Positions 33,801-45,800 of a DNA stretch of 64,000 bases are shown here, piece after piece; position 1 is the stretch's first letter, and every line of letters begins with the position of its first letter. A program made the position numbers and the translations under genes. The notes under the pieces were generated by a model, which saw only the letters and a program-made list of their open reading frames with translations, ran no database searches and was not told where the DNA came from. Source of the DNA: Ahaetulla prasina (lineage: Eukaryota > Chordata > Lepidosauria > Squamata > Colubridae); assembly GCF_028640845.1 (NCBI RefSeq), contig NC_080541.1, positions 179,902,502 to 179,966,501 on the forward strand, given 5' to 3'.

Positions 33801-36800
33801 CCATTCAGTCTGTGATTACCTTTGATGAAGGAGGGGAATGGGTACACTTGAGGAAACCAGAAAATGCTAAGTGTGACTCAACAGCCAAAAATAAAGAAAA
33901 GGTTTGTTTTTTAATGTGTTAGCAAAAATGAGGTGTAAACCTAATAAATGTTGAGAAGCAAAAGAAGTAGGTAGGTAGGTCCAGACTAACTTTTACTGTG
34001 ATCAAGGTATCATGTTAAGATGTTACATGAAGAAAATTGATATATTAAGCAGCCTTTGGAATTGCTCAGTTGGATGTTTACTTGTGTGGTTGTTTTAATT
34101 CATATGCAAGGCAGATTCATGCCTAGAATTTGGGATAACTTTAAAGTTAAAAATATTAGTAAGAATATTTTGCAAGGAAAGTAGAATGCTGAAAAAATGT
34201 ATATTGAGTTGAGTTTAATTTAGCCAAAAGAAGAAAATAGAAGACTGTTGAGCCTATAAAATTAGAAAGTTGCTTGGACCATGTAGGTTCTGAATGAATT
34301 GCCTCACTTTTGATATTTTGATTCTTAAATTTAGTCTGCCTTGGCTTTGCATTAATAAAGGTTTTCTATATTGGCAGATGCATTGAGATGAGTAATAATG
34401 CTAGCTTTGCGTTTAATGAAATTGGATCCATGATGCACTTGTATTTTGTCTCTCATTCTTGTTTGGATTATTTTATATTTACAGTGCAACCTTCACATTC
34501 ATGCCTCCTATAGCATCTCCCAGAAGCTGAATGTACCTATGGCACCTCTGACTGAACCAAATGCTGTTGGAATTATTATTTCTCATGGTAATGAATTAAT
34601 CTTATGCACACATAATATGTAATGAAATAATGTGCAAGAGCAGTCACTATCTTTGGACTGCTTTTTCTCCCTGCTTCATTAGGAGAGATACCAGGGGTGA
34701 AATGCTCCCGGTTCGCACCGGCTCTCCCGATTAGGTAGCCATGGCAGCTGCTGGTTCGGAGGACCGGTAGCAAAAATTCCTGGCCCTGCCCCCTGCCTCT
34801 GCTGAGCCCCACCATCTGCAGAGAATTTTTTTTTTTTTAATTTTAAAAGCCGGTTTTGCTTCAGCCGAAACATGCCTTTAAAAGTAAAAAAAAGCCTTTG
34901 AGGATCCCGCCCCTCAGCTGGATTGGCAGAGACTTTAAACTTTAAAAAAAAAATATTTAAAGGCTACTCTGAGGATCTCACCTGAGTTCCTCATCAGCAG
35001 AACCTTAAAAAACATGTTTTCTGTAGAAAACATGTAGAAAACTCCTTTTAAAAGAGTCTAAGCCACTTACCTGATTACTGATCGACCTCATGGCTTTTCT
35101 CGCAGCCCTAAAGCCCCAGTTTCACTTTCAGCACAAGACAGAACTAATCTAAACTTAGCTAATCTATTTCATCACTGAGTGATTAATGCTGTCTGGCTTT
35201 GCTTGCTGAGAAACTCTGGGAATTGAAGTCCACAATAAAATAAAATAAAATAAAATAAAATAAAATACTTGTGCAGCTTTCTGAGATTTGGTGTGTTTCT
35301 GTAGTGTTTCACTCTAACTACACAAACACACAAAATCTCAGAAAGCTGTATGTAGTATTTGTTTGTGTGTGTGTGTGAGTGAGTTGTGTTGTGTATGTGT
35401 AAAGTGTGAAAGTTGGTTTTTGAGCTTTTTGTGGCTGTGAAGTGTGAAGTGCAGCAGCTTTTACATTGTGTGTGAGTCAGTTGTGTTGTGTTGTGTTGTG
35501 GGTGTGTAAAGTGTGAAAGTTGGTTTTTGAGCTTTTTGTGGCTGTGTGAAGTCAAGTGTGAAGTGCAGCTGCTTTTACATTGTGTGTGAGTCAGTTGTGT
35601 TGTGTTGTGGGTGTGTAAAGTGTGAAAGTTGGTTTTTGAGCTTTTTGTGGCTGTGAAGTGTGAAGTGCAGCTGCTTTTACATTGTGTGAGTCTGTTGTGT
35701 TGTGTTGTGTTGTGTGTGTGTAATGTGTGAAAGTTGGTTTTTGAGTTTTTTGTGGCTGTGTGAAGTGTGAAGTGCAGCTGCTTTTACACTGTGTGTGAGT
35801 CAGTTGTGTTGTGTGTGTGTAAAATGTGAAAGTTGGTTTTTGGTACCTCTTATTGTTTTTTATACTTTGTTTATTATTTTTATTATTTATTGTTATTGGC
35901 CACTCCTAGCCAGCCATCTGACCACCAAGCCACGCCCACCAATTAAGCTGCGCCCACAGAACCGGTAGGGAAAATTTTTAGATTTCACCCCTGAGAGATA
36001 CACTGTAAAAGGATGTGAGAGACTAAATGAATGTGTGGGCTTGACAAAGAAATACATGTGGCAGGTCTTCGTGAGAAAATTGGTATAATTGCCATTTATG
36101 GTGCTTTATGTTACAGGGAGTGTTGGAGATGCTATCTCAATAACAAACCCAGATGTTTACATTTCGGATGATGGTGGCTACACCTGGTCACGGACACTTG
36201 AAGGTCCCCATCACTATGCAATCTTGGACTCTGGGGGCATCATTGTGGCTGTTGAACAAACTCATTTTGTCAACGAGATTAAGTATGCAAGAGTTTTGCT
36301 ATTATTCATTTAGTGGGAACAAAGTTCTTTGTTTGCTTCTCACCTCCACATTACTGGTTACCAGTAGTTCAAAGAAATTGTTTTCCTGGTATAATGTCAA
36401 ATTGGACTGCCCTGAGATTAGAACATATGAAATATATGAAAATGGATAAGAGCCAGCTTTAGATAAAAAGGATTGCAAGATAATTTATAATCTTATTTCA
36501 AAACTAAACTCTCCAGAAAAAGGGGCTTAATTTGAAGTTAATATACATGGAATTATATCCAAGAAAAAAGCTTAGGAAAAAGGATGCAAAGAAGAAAGGA
36601 AGTGGCAGTGAGCATATAATTGGACTAATACAGGTAATCCTAGATTTATGACTGTAGTTGTGTTCAGAATTACAGGTGTAAATCATGCTGATCATTAATT
36701 GGGATCACTGACCCGATTTTATGACATTTTTTGTAGCAGTTTTTAAGCAAATGTGGCAGTCATTAAGTGAACATCACTATCACCAAGTAACCACTGTGGT

Positions 36801-39800
36801 CATTAAATAAACTCATTGTTTGCAATGACCACTTTGGTTGGAAACCCAAAGTAAACATTGGTTTATAGCAAAAACCCTAAATTGCACTTATGTGACCTTG
36901 GGATGCTGCAAACTGCTGTAAATACAGGACGGTGGCCAAGCACTCCAAATGTGATCACATGACTTGTGGGGAGGGAGGAAAGTGTCGGAACTTTGAATCA
37001 GAATCATAAGAAACTTTTTACAGTTTTGACCAGTTGCTCAGTGACTGATCACTTGTAATCTCTTGTGAAGACAGCAGTTCTTGAGAAAAAAGGAGCTTTG
37101 TTTCCTGAGAGGAAATCTACTTTTTACCATCTACTTCCCCACCCCTCACCCCTCACCCCCAACCCCCACCCCCCAAAAAAAAGAGGTGAGGAGAAGGTTG
37201 TTTTATGTATATGCTTGGGTTTCTTTTATCCTGCATGATTCCAAATTTTGGGGGCCTAATAAGGGGAGTCATCTTGTTAGGGACAGTTGTTAAATTAGTT
37301 GCCTGATTATTTTAAATAGACTGGGGCCAGGATTTGAAACCAAATTTCTAATCATTATTTATTTTAGGTTCTCAACAGATGAAGGACAGTGCTGGCACAG
37401 CTATCTTTTCAGTGAGGAACCCATCTTTTTCACTGGTTTGGCATCAGAACCTGGAGCAAAATCAATGAATGTTAGCATCTGGGGATTTCAAGAGAGCTTT
37501 TTATCTCGCCAGTGGATCTCATATACCATTGATTTCCAAGATCTCCTCAGCAGAGACTGTGAGTGATCTTATTACTTACAGAAATATCAGCAGCCACGCA
37601 CTGTTATGGCTTTACAGATCAGAAGAGCAGCTGAGGTAGAACATCTTGCATAAGCTGTGATGTTATTTAGAGGTGATTCTGTACTTTTCAAAATTAGACC
37701 ACAGGGTAGTCCTTGCCTACTAACCAGTTGTTCAGTGAATATTCAGAGTTGCGACATGAGTTTTACTTACAACTGGTCCTCAAAGTTCCAGCCCTTCCAG
37801 TACCCCCACAGTTAGGTAATCGTGATTTGGGCACTTGGCAGTCAGCTTGATTTTATTGACAGTTGTAACGTCTCACAGTCACATAATCACCATCTGGAAT
37901 CTTCCCTGTTGGCTTCCCACATGCAAAGTCAATGAGGAAGCTGGGAAGGAAAACCACATGTTGCTCTGATAAGTCTCTCTCTCCGCCTTCCTGAGCATTG
38001 TGCCAAATACTTCCCTCGGCCTCCCTGAGCTCCCACCCACACCATGCCTTCCTCCGCTCGGCCTCCATGCACTCCTACCATGCTCTCCTTTCCTCAGCTT
38101 CCCTGCACTTGCACTGTGTCTCAGCTTTCACGCCACAGTAGCCGCCTCACCCAACTTGCATGTGACCTGCACCTCCCCCTCTTCACTGGCAAAGGCAGAG
38201 TGCAGGAGGCAGTTGCAGCTGAAAATGGAGCTTGGGAGCCCGTTCTCGCTGGCAGAACACTCAGGCTACCCGACACGAGTGACATTGAGCTGGCCACCCC
38301 CCCCCAAGTCAAACACAATGCTGATGTGGCCTCAATGAAATAGAGTTTGACACCCCTGCTCTAGACTATTTATCTAATTCTGCAAAACATTTCCTCCATC
38401 TTTGTTCCCTTAAATTGATTGCACAGGGGAGCAGGGATTTCTCCCTTCATTCCTTTTTGTTGATTGGTGTGTATTGCAAATGCAGGGCCCATGAGATTAG
38501 CTTTGCAAACTCTCAACTGGAAAAACTACACAATTCCCTTAGGGTTCAGTAATACCTGATTGTAACACTTTGTGAAGAATTGAAAATTGTCAGAAAAAAT
38601 ACTTACTACTTTTTTTAGTTTCTTTTGGCAATCTTAGAAATCTGGCCATTATTCTTTCCTCAGGTGAAGAAAAGGACTATACAAAGTGGTTGGCTCATTC
38701 CAGCAATCCCAATAACCCTACAGATGGATGCATACTGGGCTACAAGGAGGAATATAGACGCCTACGCAAATCTTCTGTCTGTAAAAATGGCCGGGACTAC
38801 ATTGTGACCAAGCAGCCATCTGTCTGCATTTGCACATTGGATGACTTTCTTTGGTACGCCAAAAATCAAGAGTCTGGTAGCACCTTTTCCAGTTAACACA
38901 TTTTACTACAAGGCATAAGCTTTCATGAGTTGCTTTTGGAAATATTAGATGCTTAGAGTGGCTTTTTCCTTTCTTGGTCTTTTTTAAATGTTATGAAATG
39001 GTCAGAGCGATTACTTTTTCTCTCTTTATTTTTCCACTAGAACTTACCTTTAGGCAGTAATAATGGCACAGTATCTGCTCAAGATTTACAGTTATATCTT
39101 GTGGTTGAACTGTACCAGAGACACTGTCTGGCTTCTTAGTTTTCCCTGCCTCCTCTAAGGTCAGGCCCCATTTTTCTGCTTCTTCTGTTCTGCTGACAAA
39201 AATGTCCGTTTTTGTACTGCCATCTTCAAGTACCTTCTATTTTCTCAGACTGTGACAGCAGAGTCCAGCCCCATTGTCATCAGGGAAGTTGATCTGTGTA
39301 ATTGGTGACCTATTAAATCCCAGACATTGGACAATGTCTCGATTCACATATAGCAGTAAAGTATTTCAGTGCTTTGTTTTAAGCACTGAACAAATCATAG
39401 TGGCCTAGTTCTGATCTAATTGCAAAGCTATACATGTTTTATAAAATCCAGTGGCCGGATTAAAAAAACCATAGTACTTTAGAGCCACACTAACCACGTT
39501 AATAACCACATTCAAATAAATTAAAAAATAAAATAAGTGTAAACACTGCCATCTTCTGTGTATGACATGGCATAACATGCTTATAGTCCAAACTACAAAA
39601 CCTGTTGCAATGAGTCATCACTAGTGAACAAGACAAAGCAATGTGACTTAGTATGTCACAAAGATTACTAGCGATTACTACGGCAAGCAGTAAGAGCTGT
39701 GCTAGAAGCTGGTTATGATTACCAGGTTTTATTAATAGGTTTGTTTGAGATGGCACCTTATCTTATGCTCTCCGTTATGGCTGCACTTGCCAATGTTTCT

Positions 39801-42800
39801 TTAAAAAGCCATTTTTTCACTGCAGTAGGATTCAGCAAACAGTAATATCATTCTAAAATTCTAATGTATATCATGCCTTTCATTTTGGCACAAGACTTAT
39901 TTTTTCATGTATTTTTCATTCTTGCAATACGTGAATGAATATAATACATTCAATTATATACATGTGTGCCTTACATATTTAATGTATTACAAATCAGATG
40001 TTTATTCTGGAAAACGAGTAGGCAGTTGGAATCTCAATGCAAAAAAAGTGTCCTCTGGAAATATGGGAATCTTCACTAACCAGCTCATCAGCTGGATGTT
40101 TGCAAACAGGTTATACAACCCCAGTGGTAGTGAGAAACCGGCAGCCTGTTAAGCACTAACTAATTGGCTGGTTGTTTCATACAGTGTCCCATTTTTGTTT
40201 CTTAAAGATTAGTGGATCAGTAAACTGGTAGGACCAGATTTCTTATTTATATTACTAATGAATGTAGAAACCAGTGACCTTAGTTAAATTTGTTGTGGGA
40301 GGACCAAGACCAAGAAGACTATTGCTAACATAGTGTAAGCCGCCCTGAGTCTTCGGAGAAGGGCGGGATATAAATGCAAATTTAAAAAAAATTTAAAAAA
40401 AGATAAGGCTTCCTCTTAGCAACCTTACTGTTTACCTGGTAACATTAAGGAAATCTTGAAGCTCATTCAAGAACTAAGATAATATAAAGTACTGTTGTTG
40501 AATATTGTACCCCCAAAACAGCAGTAGTATCTGGCCTGAATATGTGCTTTAACCTAGATTTAACAGAGTTTGCTCAAGCTTTCTTCACCACTCTGAACTT
40601 CCTGGAAGATTAGCAAACTTGCTTGACAGTATTTTTATCATTGCATCGCATGAACTATCTGTGTTACTTCCTTTTTCAAGTAGTTGACTGGAACTTCAGT
40701 AGAATCATGAGCTGTTAAAACGGGAACATGCTTCTCTCAAGACAAACAGGAAACCATTCGGAGCCATTTCTGTACATTTCTTAGTAATTCTTTCATCCCT
40801 ACATATTTTATAGGCTCATATTTGTCTAAAGTAGGACTAGACAACCTAATGCCCCAAGTCAGCATGACCAACAGTAAGACACTCTGAGAGCTGTAATCCA
40901 AAATATAGAAGGTAACAAGTAATCTACACCAAACTAAAACTTGCCACTACCTAATGATCTGTTCATGAAAAAAATGGAACCCAATGATATCCAGAACAAT
41001 ACCATTCAGAGCATGTCCTGTTACATGGTCAAAGACAGGTAGTCCTTGATTTATGACCACAATTGAGCCCTAAGTGAAACATTTGTTAAGTGAGTTTTGC
41101 CTCGTTTTATGACCTACCTTGCCAGAGTTGTTAAGTGAATCATAGCAGTTGTTCAGTTAGTAACATGGTTGTTAAGGGAATCTGGCTTCCCCATTGACTT
41201 TGCTTGTCAGAAAGTTATCAAAGGTGATCACATGACCCTAGGACACTGCAACCATCATAAATATGAGTCAGTTGCCAAATGTCTGGATTTTGATCACGTG
41301 ACCATGGGGATGCTGCAATGGTCGCAAGTCACTTTTTCAGTGCCGTTATAATTTTGACTAAATTGCTAAAAGCTGTGATGAGGCAGTGGTTAAAATGCAA
41401 TATTGCAGACTAACTAACTGCTCACTGGTAGGAGTTTGATTCTGACTGGCTCAAGATTTACTCGGCCTTCCATCCTTCCCCGGTCAGTAAAATGAGGACT
41501 TAGATTGTTGGGAGCAATGTGCTGACACTCTAAATTGCTTATAATTCAGGATAGCCTAGTGTTTGAAATCCTGAATAACTCTCAAGAAAGTAAGATACGG
41601 AGGTTTCCAGACTGACGATATCATCCCACTTCATTACCAATGATATCATGAGTGGGTTGATATCACCAGTCTGGAAACCTCCAATACAGTAAGCTCAAGT
41701 AGAAAAACTGTCTGTGGAGTTAACAATACAAGTAGTTATTGTATTCTTGTGAGCCACTCGTGCACTTTCTCCCTGCCCGTCAACAGCCATCACTGGCCCC
41801 GCAGCACTCATGCCATCCTTATCTGCTTACTAGCCTGTTTGCAAAACTCCTGGGACTCGCTTAATGAACAATTCTCATTTAATGATAGCATTGGAGAGTG
41901 CTGGGATTGTTGTTGCTAAGCAATGTGATCACATGACATTGTCCTTTACGACCACATTGCTTAGTGCTGAAAATTCCAGTTCCAATTACCAATGTTAACC
42001 AAGGACTCTCTGTAGTTCAGATGAATCTACCTTTTGTTCTGGTCATTTCTGCTCAAAGAGAAACATTCAAAACCTCCAGGTTATTAAGCAGGGCACTTTG
42101 TTGGGAATGAAGTCATTATAAACTGAAGCAACTATGACTTTTTGTCCCCAGACCAGTATGGCAAAGGGAACAGGGACAATTTCACCTCATCTTTTCCACC
42201 AACCTGATCTCTGTAATACGCGTTAGGTAAGGTCAATAGTGCACAGCCAGATCCTGAATGTTACCATAATTTTCTTGTTTTCTAATCTGGCATTCAGGAA
42301 TACCATCTTCATACTGAGTTGGAAAGGCACCATCAAATAGAAGATTATAGCTGAGAGACTAACAGAAATCAGGAACACCTGTCATTTCTGTATCATCCTC
42401 TGCTTGCTATGCTTGCAATGCCTGCCACAGAAAAACCTTTCATTACTTATTTTGAAAGGGTATGCATGCACGTGTGTGTATATGTGTGTGTGTATGTATG
42501 CATTACATTCATGATAAAGCATCTTAATAATCACCTTTCCCCCTCTACAGATATTTATATAACCACAAGTATCATGATAACAGTCAAAATCTTTACGGTC
42601 TTCTTTCCACATAAGCTAAATATCAGTAAATATTTGTGTAAACATGCATATGTGTTTCAGATGAAGTCAATGGCTTTTTTTTCTATGTATTTGTTTGTTT
42701 ATTTGTCCTCCAGTGATTTTGGCTATTTCCGCCCAGAAAACCAGTCTGAATGTGTGGAGCAGCCAGAGCTGAAGGGTCATGACTTGGAGTTCTGCTTGTA

Positions 42801-45800
42801 TGGGAAGCAAGAGCTGTTAAAGACCAGCGGGTAATTTTCTTGTAAGATCCTAATGCATTAGCAGTAGCATGCAAATTGATGTCCTTAGTCGGCAAGAGAA
42901 ATAGGAAGATGGCCTTAGTGTTGTGGATCCTTTTGTAAAATAAATATGTTTAAACTGTTGGGTCTTTTAGGGTCCCATAGTGCTCCCCTTACAAAGTATA
43001 ACCTGGCCCAATAAGAAAATTCCATGGGATCAGGGGATGGCTGTAGTAGCCAAAGCCTTGCAGACCTTTCCTTCCCTGTTGCCTTTAAATGATCCAACCT
43101 GTTTTGGAGATAAAGTTTGTATATGAATGAAGGCAAATATAAGTGTCCCAGGATAATGTTGTAGGATCCAATCTGGGTCGGTCACCAGGACTAGAGGTTT
43201 AGTCTTCTGAGCTTTCAGACTCATTCTCGTAAGAGAGAAGTTCTCTGAGGATGTCGTGTCCCACTCCTCCGCTGACGACCGGGTCAGGGAAATCCGAATC
43301 AGGCGTGCCTCTGCAGCTCTGCCAAAGTCCTAGCGAAGTTCTCAAGGCAGGCAGGAGACCAGAAAGTGACTTCAGCAAGATATGTTAGACTTTGCCTGAC
43401 TCAGAGAATGCCAGAAAGCAGATCCTTTATATAGGCCATGGAGTGTGGCTCCATGACTCAGCACTTATCCAGGCCTGCCCCTCCCTTCCTTCTGTCGCCG
43501 CCGCCTATCAATTCTTCTGAAGCGAGGGTCACTCCAGTCTGCAGCTGTTGGCAATTGACCTTCCTCAGGCTCACATGCTGTGGGGGAGGGGGAGGGGTCT
43601 AGTTGCTCCGTTTGCCTGGGCATGGAGCCAGAACTGGGGACTGGAGGTACTTCTTCCTCCTCAGCCTGTCTGGGCATGGAGCCAGGGCTGGGGCCGGGAG
43701 GCATACTAGGACATTCCTCAGCGTTCGGAAGCAGATAAGAAGGCCCCGCCTGCGATGAAAGCGGGCGAGACACAACAGAGAATGGGTTCCAGCTCTAGTT
43801 CAAAAGCTCGGAAGACTCTGGTCCTGGTGAGCGGCCCAGATGCAACATTACTCTGGGACACTTATATTTGCCTTCATATGTATACAAGCTTTATCTCCCC
43901 AAAACAATAAACCTCTGGTCCTGGTGACCGACTCAGATTGGATCCTGCAAAGTTTATATAGCTAAAAGAGAGAATGTATAGCCTAATTCTCTGGGTGTAT
44001 GAGCAAAGATAGAAATTTGAGTGAGAGATGAAGGAGTTTCAGTTACCGTTTGAAGCTCACTGAACTGAGAAAGTAAAAGGAACATTGGTTTTTAGCACAT
44101 GAGTTGGAAAAGATGGAAGTTAAGCAGATTAAAGCCAGAAGGAAGCAACAGGCAGTTAGGTGTGCTGATGTTCCAACAGTTGGAGAAGATACAGCTAAGA
44201 CAGCTCAAAACCAGGAAGACCTAATGCGAGATAACCTGTGCTAACCAGGCTAGTTCAGCAGCATCAGGCTTTGAAAAAGCTTGTCAGCAGGCTTGGGACT
44301 GGAGATGGTCCAGGGGCTAGGTCTAATAAAAGACTCTGGAGCTCTACAGGTACTGACTCAGGCCACTGAGAAAGTCCTGTGATAGACTGGATGACCTATT
44401 AAGACACCCCTGAAGAAAGGCCTTCCAGAGAAACCACAGCCACAGAGGACACAAAACAGGTCCAGCAGTGAAAAAAATGGCTGCCAGTTGGAGACAGGTT
44501 GACTTCACTGGGGAAGCTTCCTGAGGCAGGGTGATAATAAAGATTTTAAATGATAGCAGATTTGTAGGATATGAGGTTAGAGAAGATTCTTTTTGTGAGT
44601 GAAACTCTCCTGACTTATATGTTATATTGACTCAAAAGTTCTATTGCCAAAATGTTTTGGGAGCAAAGAGCTTGATAAAAATATTCATTGATTATATGCT
44701 ATTATGTTAATTGTTTAAATACCATTTTGAAGGGCCAGTACTAGAATAATGATGACTGTAGGGGAGTTTTGTAGAGCTTGAGATAATTCAAGGTTAATCA
44801 GACAAATAAATACTGTTCAACTTCTCAGCACTGACATAGGTAACTAATCTTTGCTGGCTTGGGATGCTGTTACTCATTAAGAGAAAATCACCTATTGAAG
44901 ACAATTACCTATTGAAACTGTTTTTGCTTTTCAGATATAGGAAGATTCCAGGGGACAAATGTGTAGGTGGGAAGAACCCCAAACGTAAAGAGACAGACCT
45001 GAAACAAAAATGTACAAGCAACTACTTGAGGTCAAGTCCATTGGTACGTTACACAAAAAAGAAAAGAAAAAAAATCTGCTGAAATAATTGTGGTGGATAA
45101 GAGAAAACATTCTAACATAGTCTAAAAGGAGGGAGTGGGTGACACTTCCAGTTAATAATTAATGCCTAAGAACTATTTTTCATAAAATCTGCTGATACTA
45201 TTAACCTCAGTTTTGTGCAGTCATTGTAATAAATGAGCTTTGGAGATCAGCTGCTGAGACCAGCTGCTTTGCAGTCTAGCTGCTGATTAGCATTTTGAGT
45301 GAGGGAAATCTAATTGCAAAGGGCTTCACCTTTTTCCAATTTCTTTTTGCTTTTCCAAATCTGTGCTGCATTCAAGACGGGAGTGCAGGCCCTTTTGGTA
45401 AGGAGCAATTGAGAAATGCTAGAAAGATCATTATAGAAGCACTTTGTAACTACAGTGGTCCAGTGTCTAATAATGTGTTACTTGAAGCTTTAGTCCGCTT
45501 TCTGCTTTCTTTCTACAGAATACCTCTTCTAACTCTACTCCAGTCATCCTGGCTGTAATTGCCTTGATGCTCATCACTGCTGTCGCTGGAGTAGTTATCA
45601 TTAAGAAATACGTCTGTGGGGGAAGGTGAGCCTCAGAGTGGAGAATGACAAAAATAGAGCTGTGGGGGGGGGGAATGGAACAGAGATATTATGCTGCCTT
45701 TGTTACATAGGTGTGGAAGCAAGAGAACTAGACTGAAACACATTGGTAGCAATGTCATCCTTATATGAGGAGAAACAAAACACGTGTTCCTATAAACTGA

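Larger units (their letters stand above)
34692..35993. mobile_element. Composite hAT element, 1302 bp, in SORT1 intron 12
   Basis: Begins CAGGGGTGAAATGCTCCCGG and ends GATTTCACCCCTG. It has a perfect 8-bp duplication AGAGATAC at 34684-34691 and 35994-36001. Inside: a fragment of the palindromic MITE family (GAAACTCTGGGAATTGAAGT at about 35210), an AAAAT repeat (35236-35265), a hairpin (35271-35349) and a 105-bp minisatellite. No transposase is encoded. Confidence 0.88.

Noticed and set aside
35380..35845. Regular repeats resembling a CRISPR array
   Set aside because: The whole unit repeats (tandem minisatellite) with no unique spacers, it lies inside a transposon, and the genome is vertebrate.
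45031..45036. GAG|GTCAAG as the exon 17 donor
   Set aside because: It would leave two bases and break the frame with exon 18, which starts in phase 0. The donor at 45044 keeps the frame.
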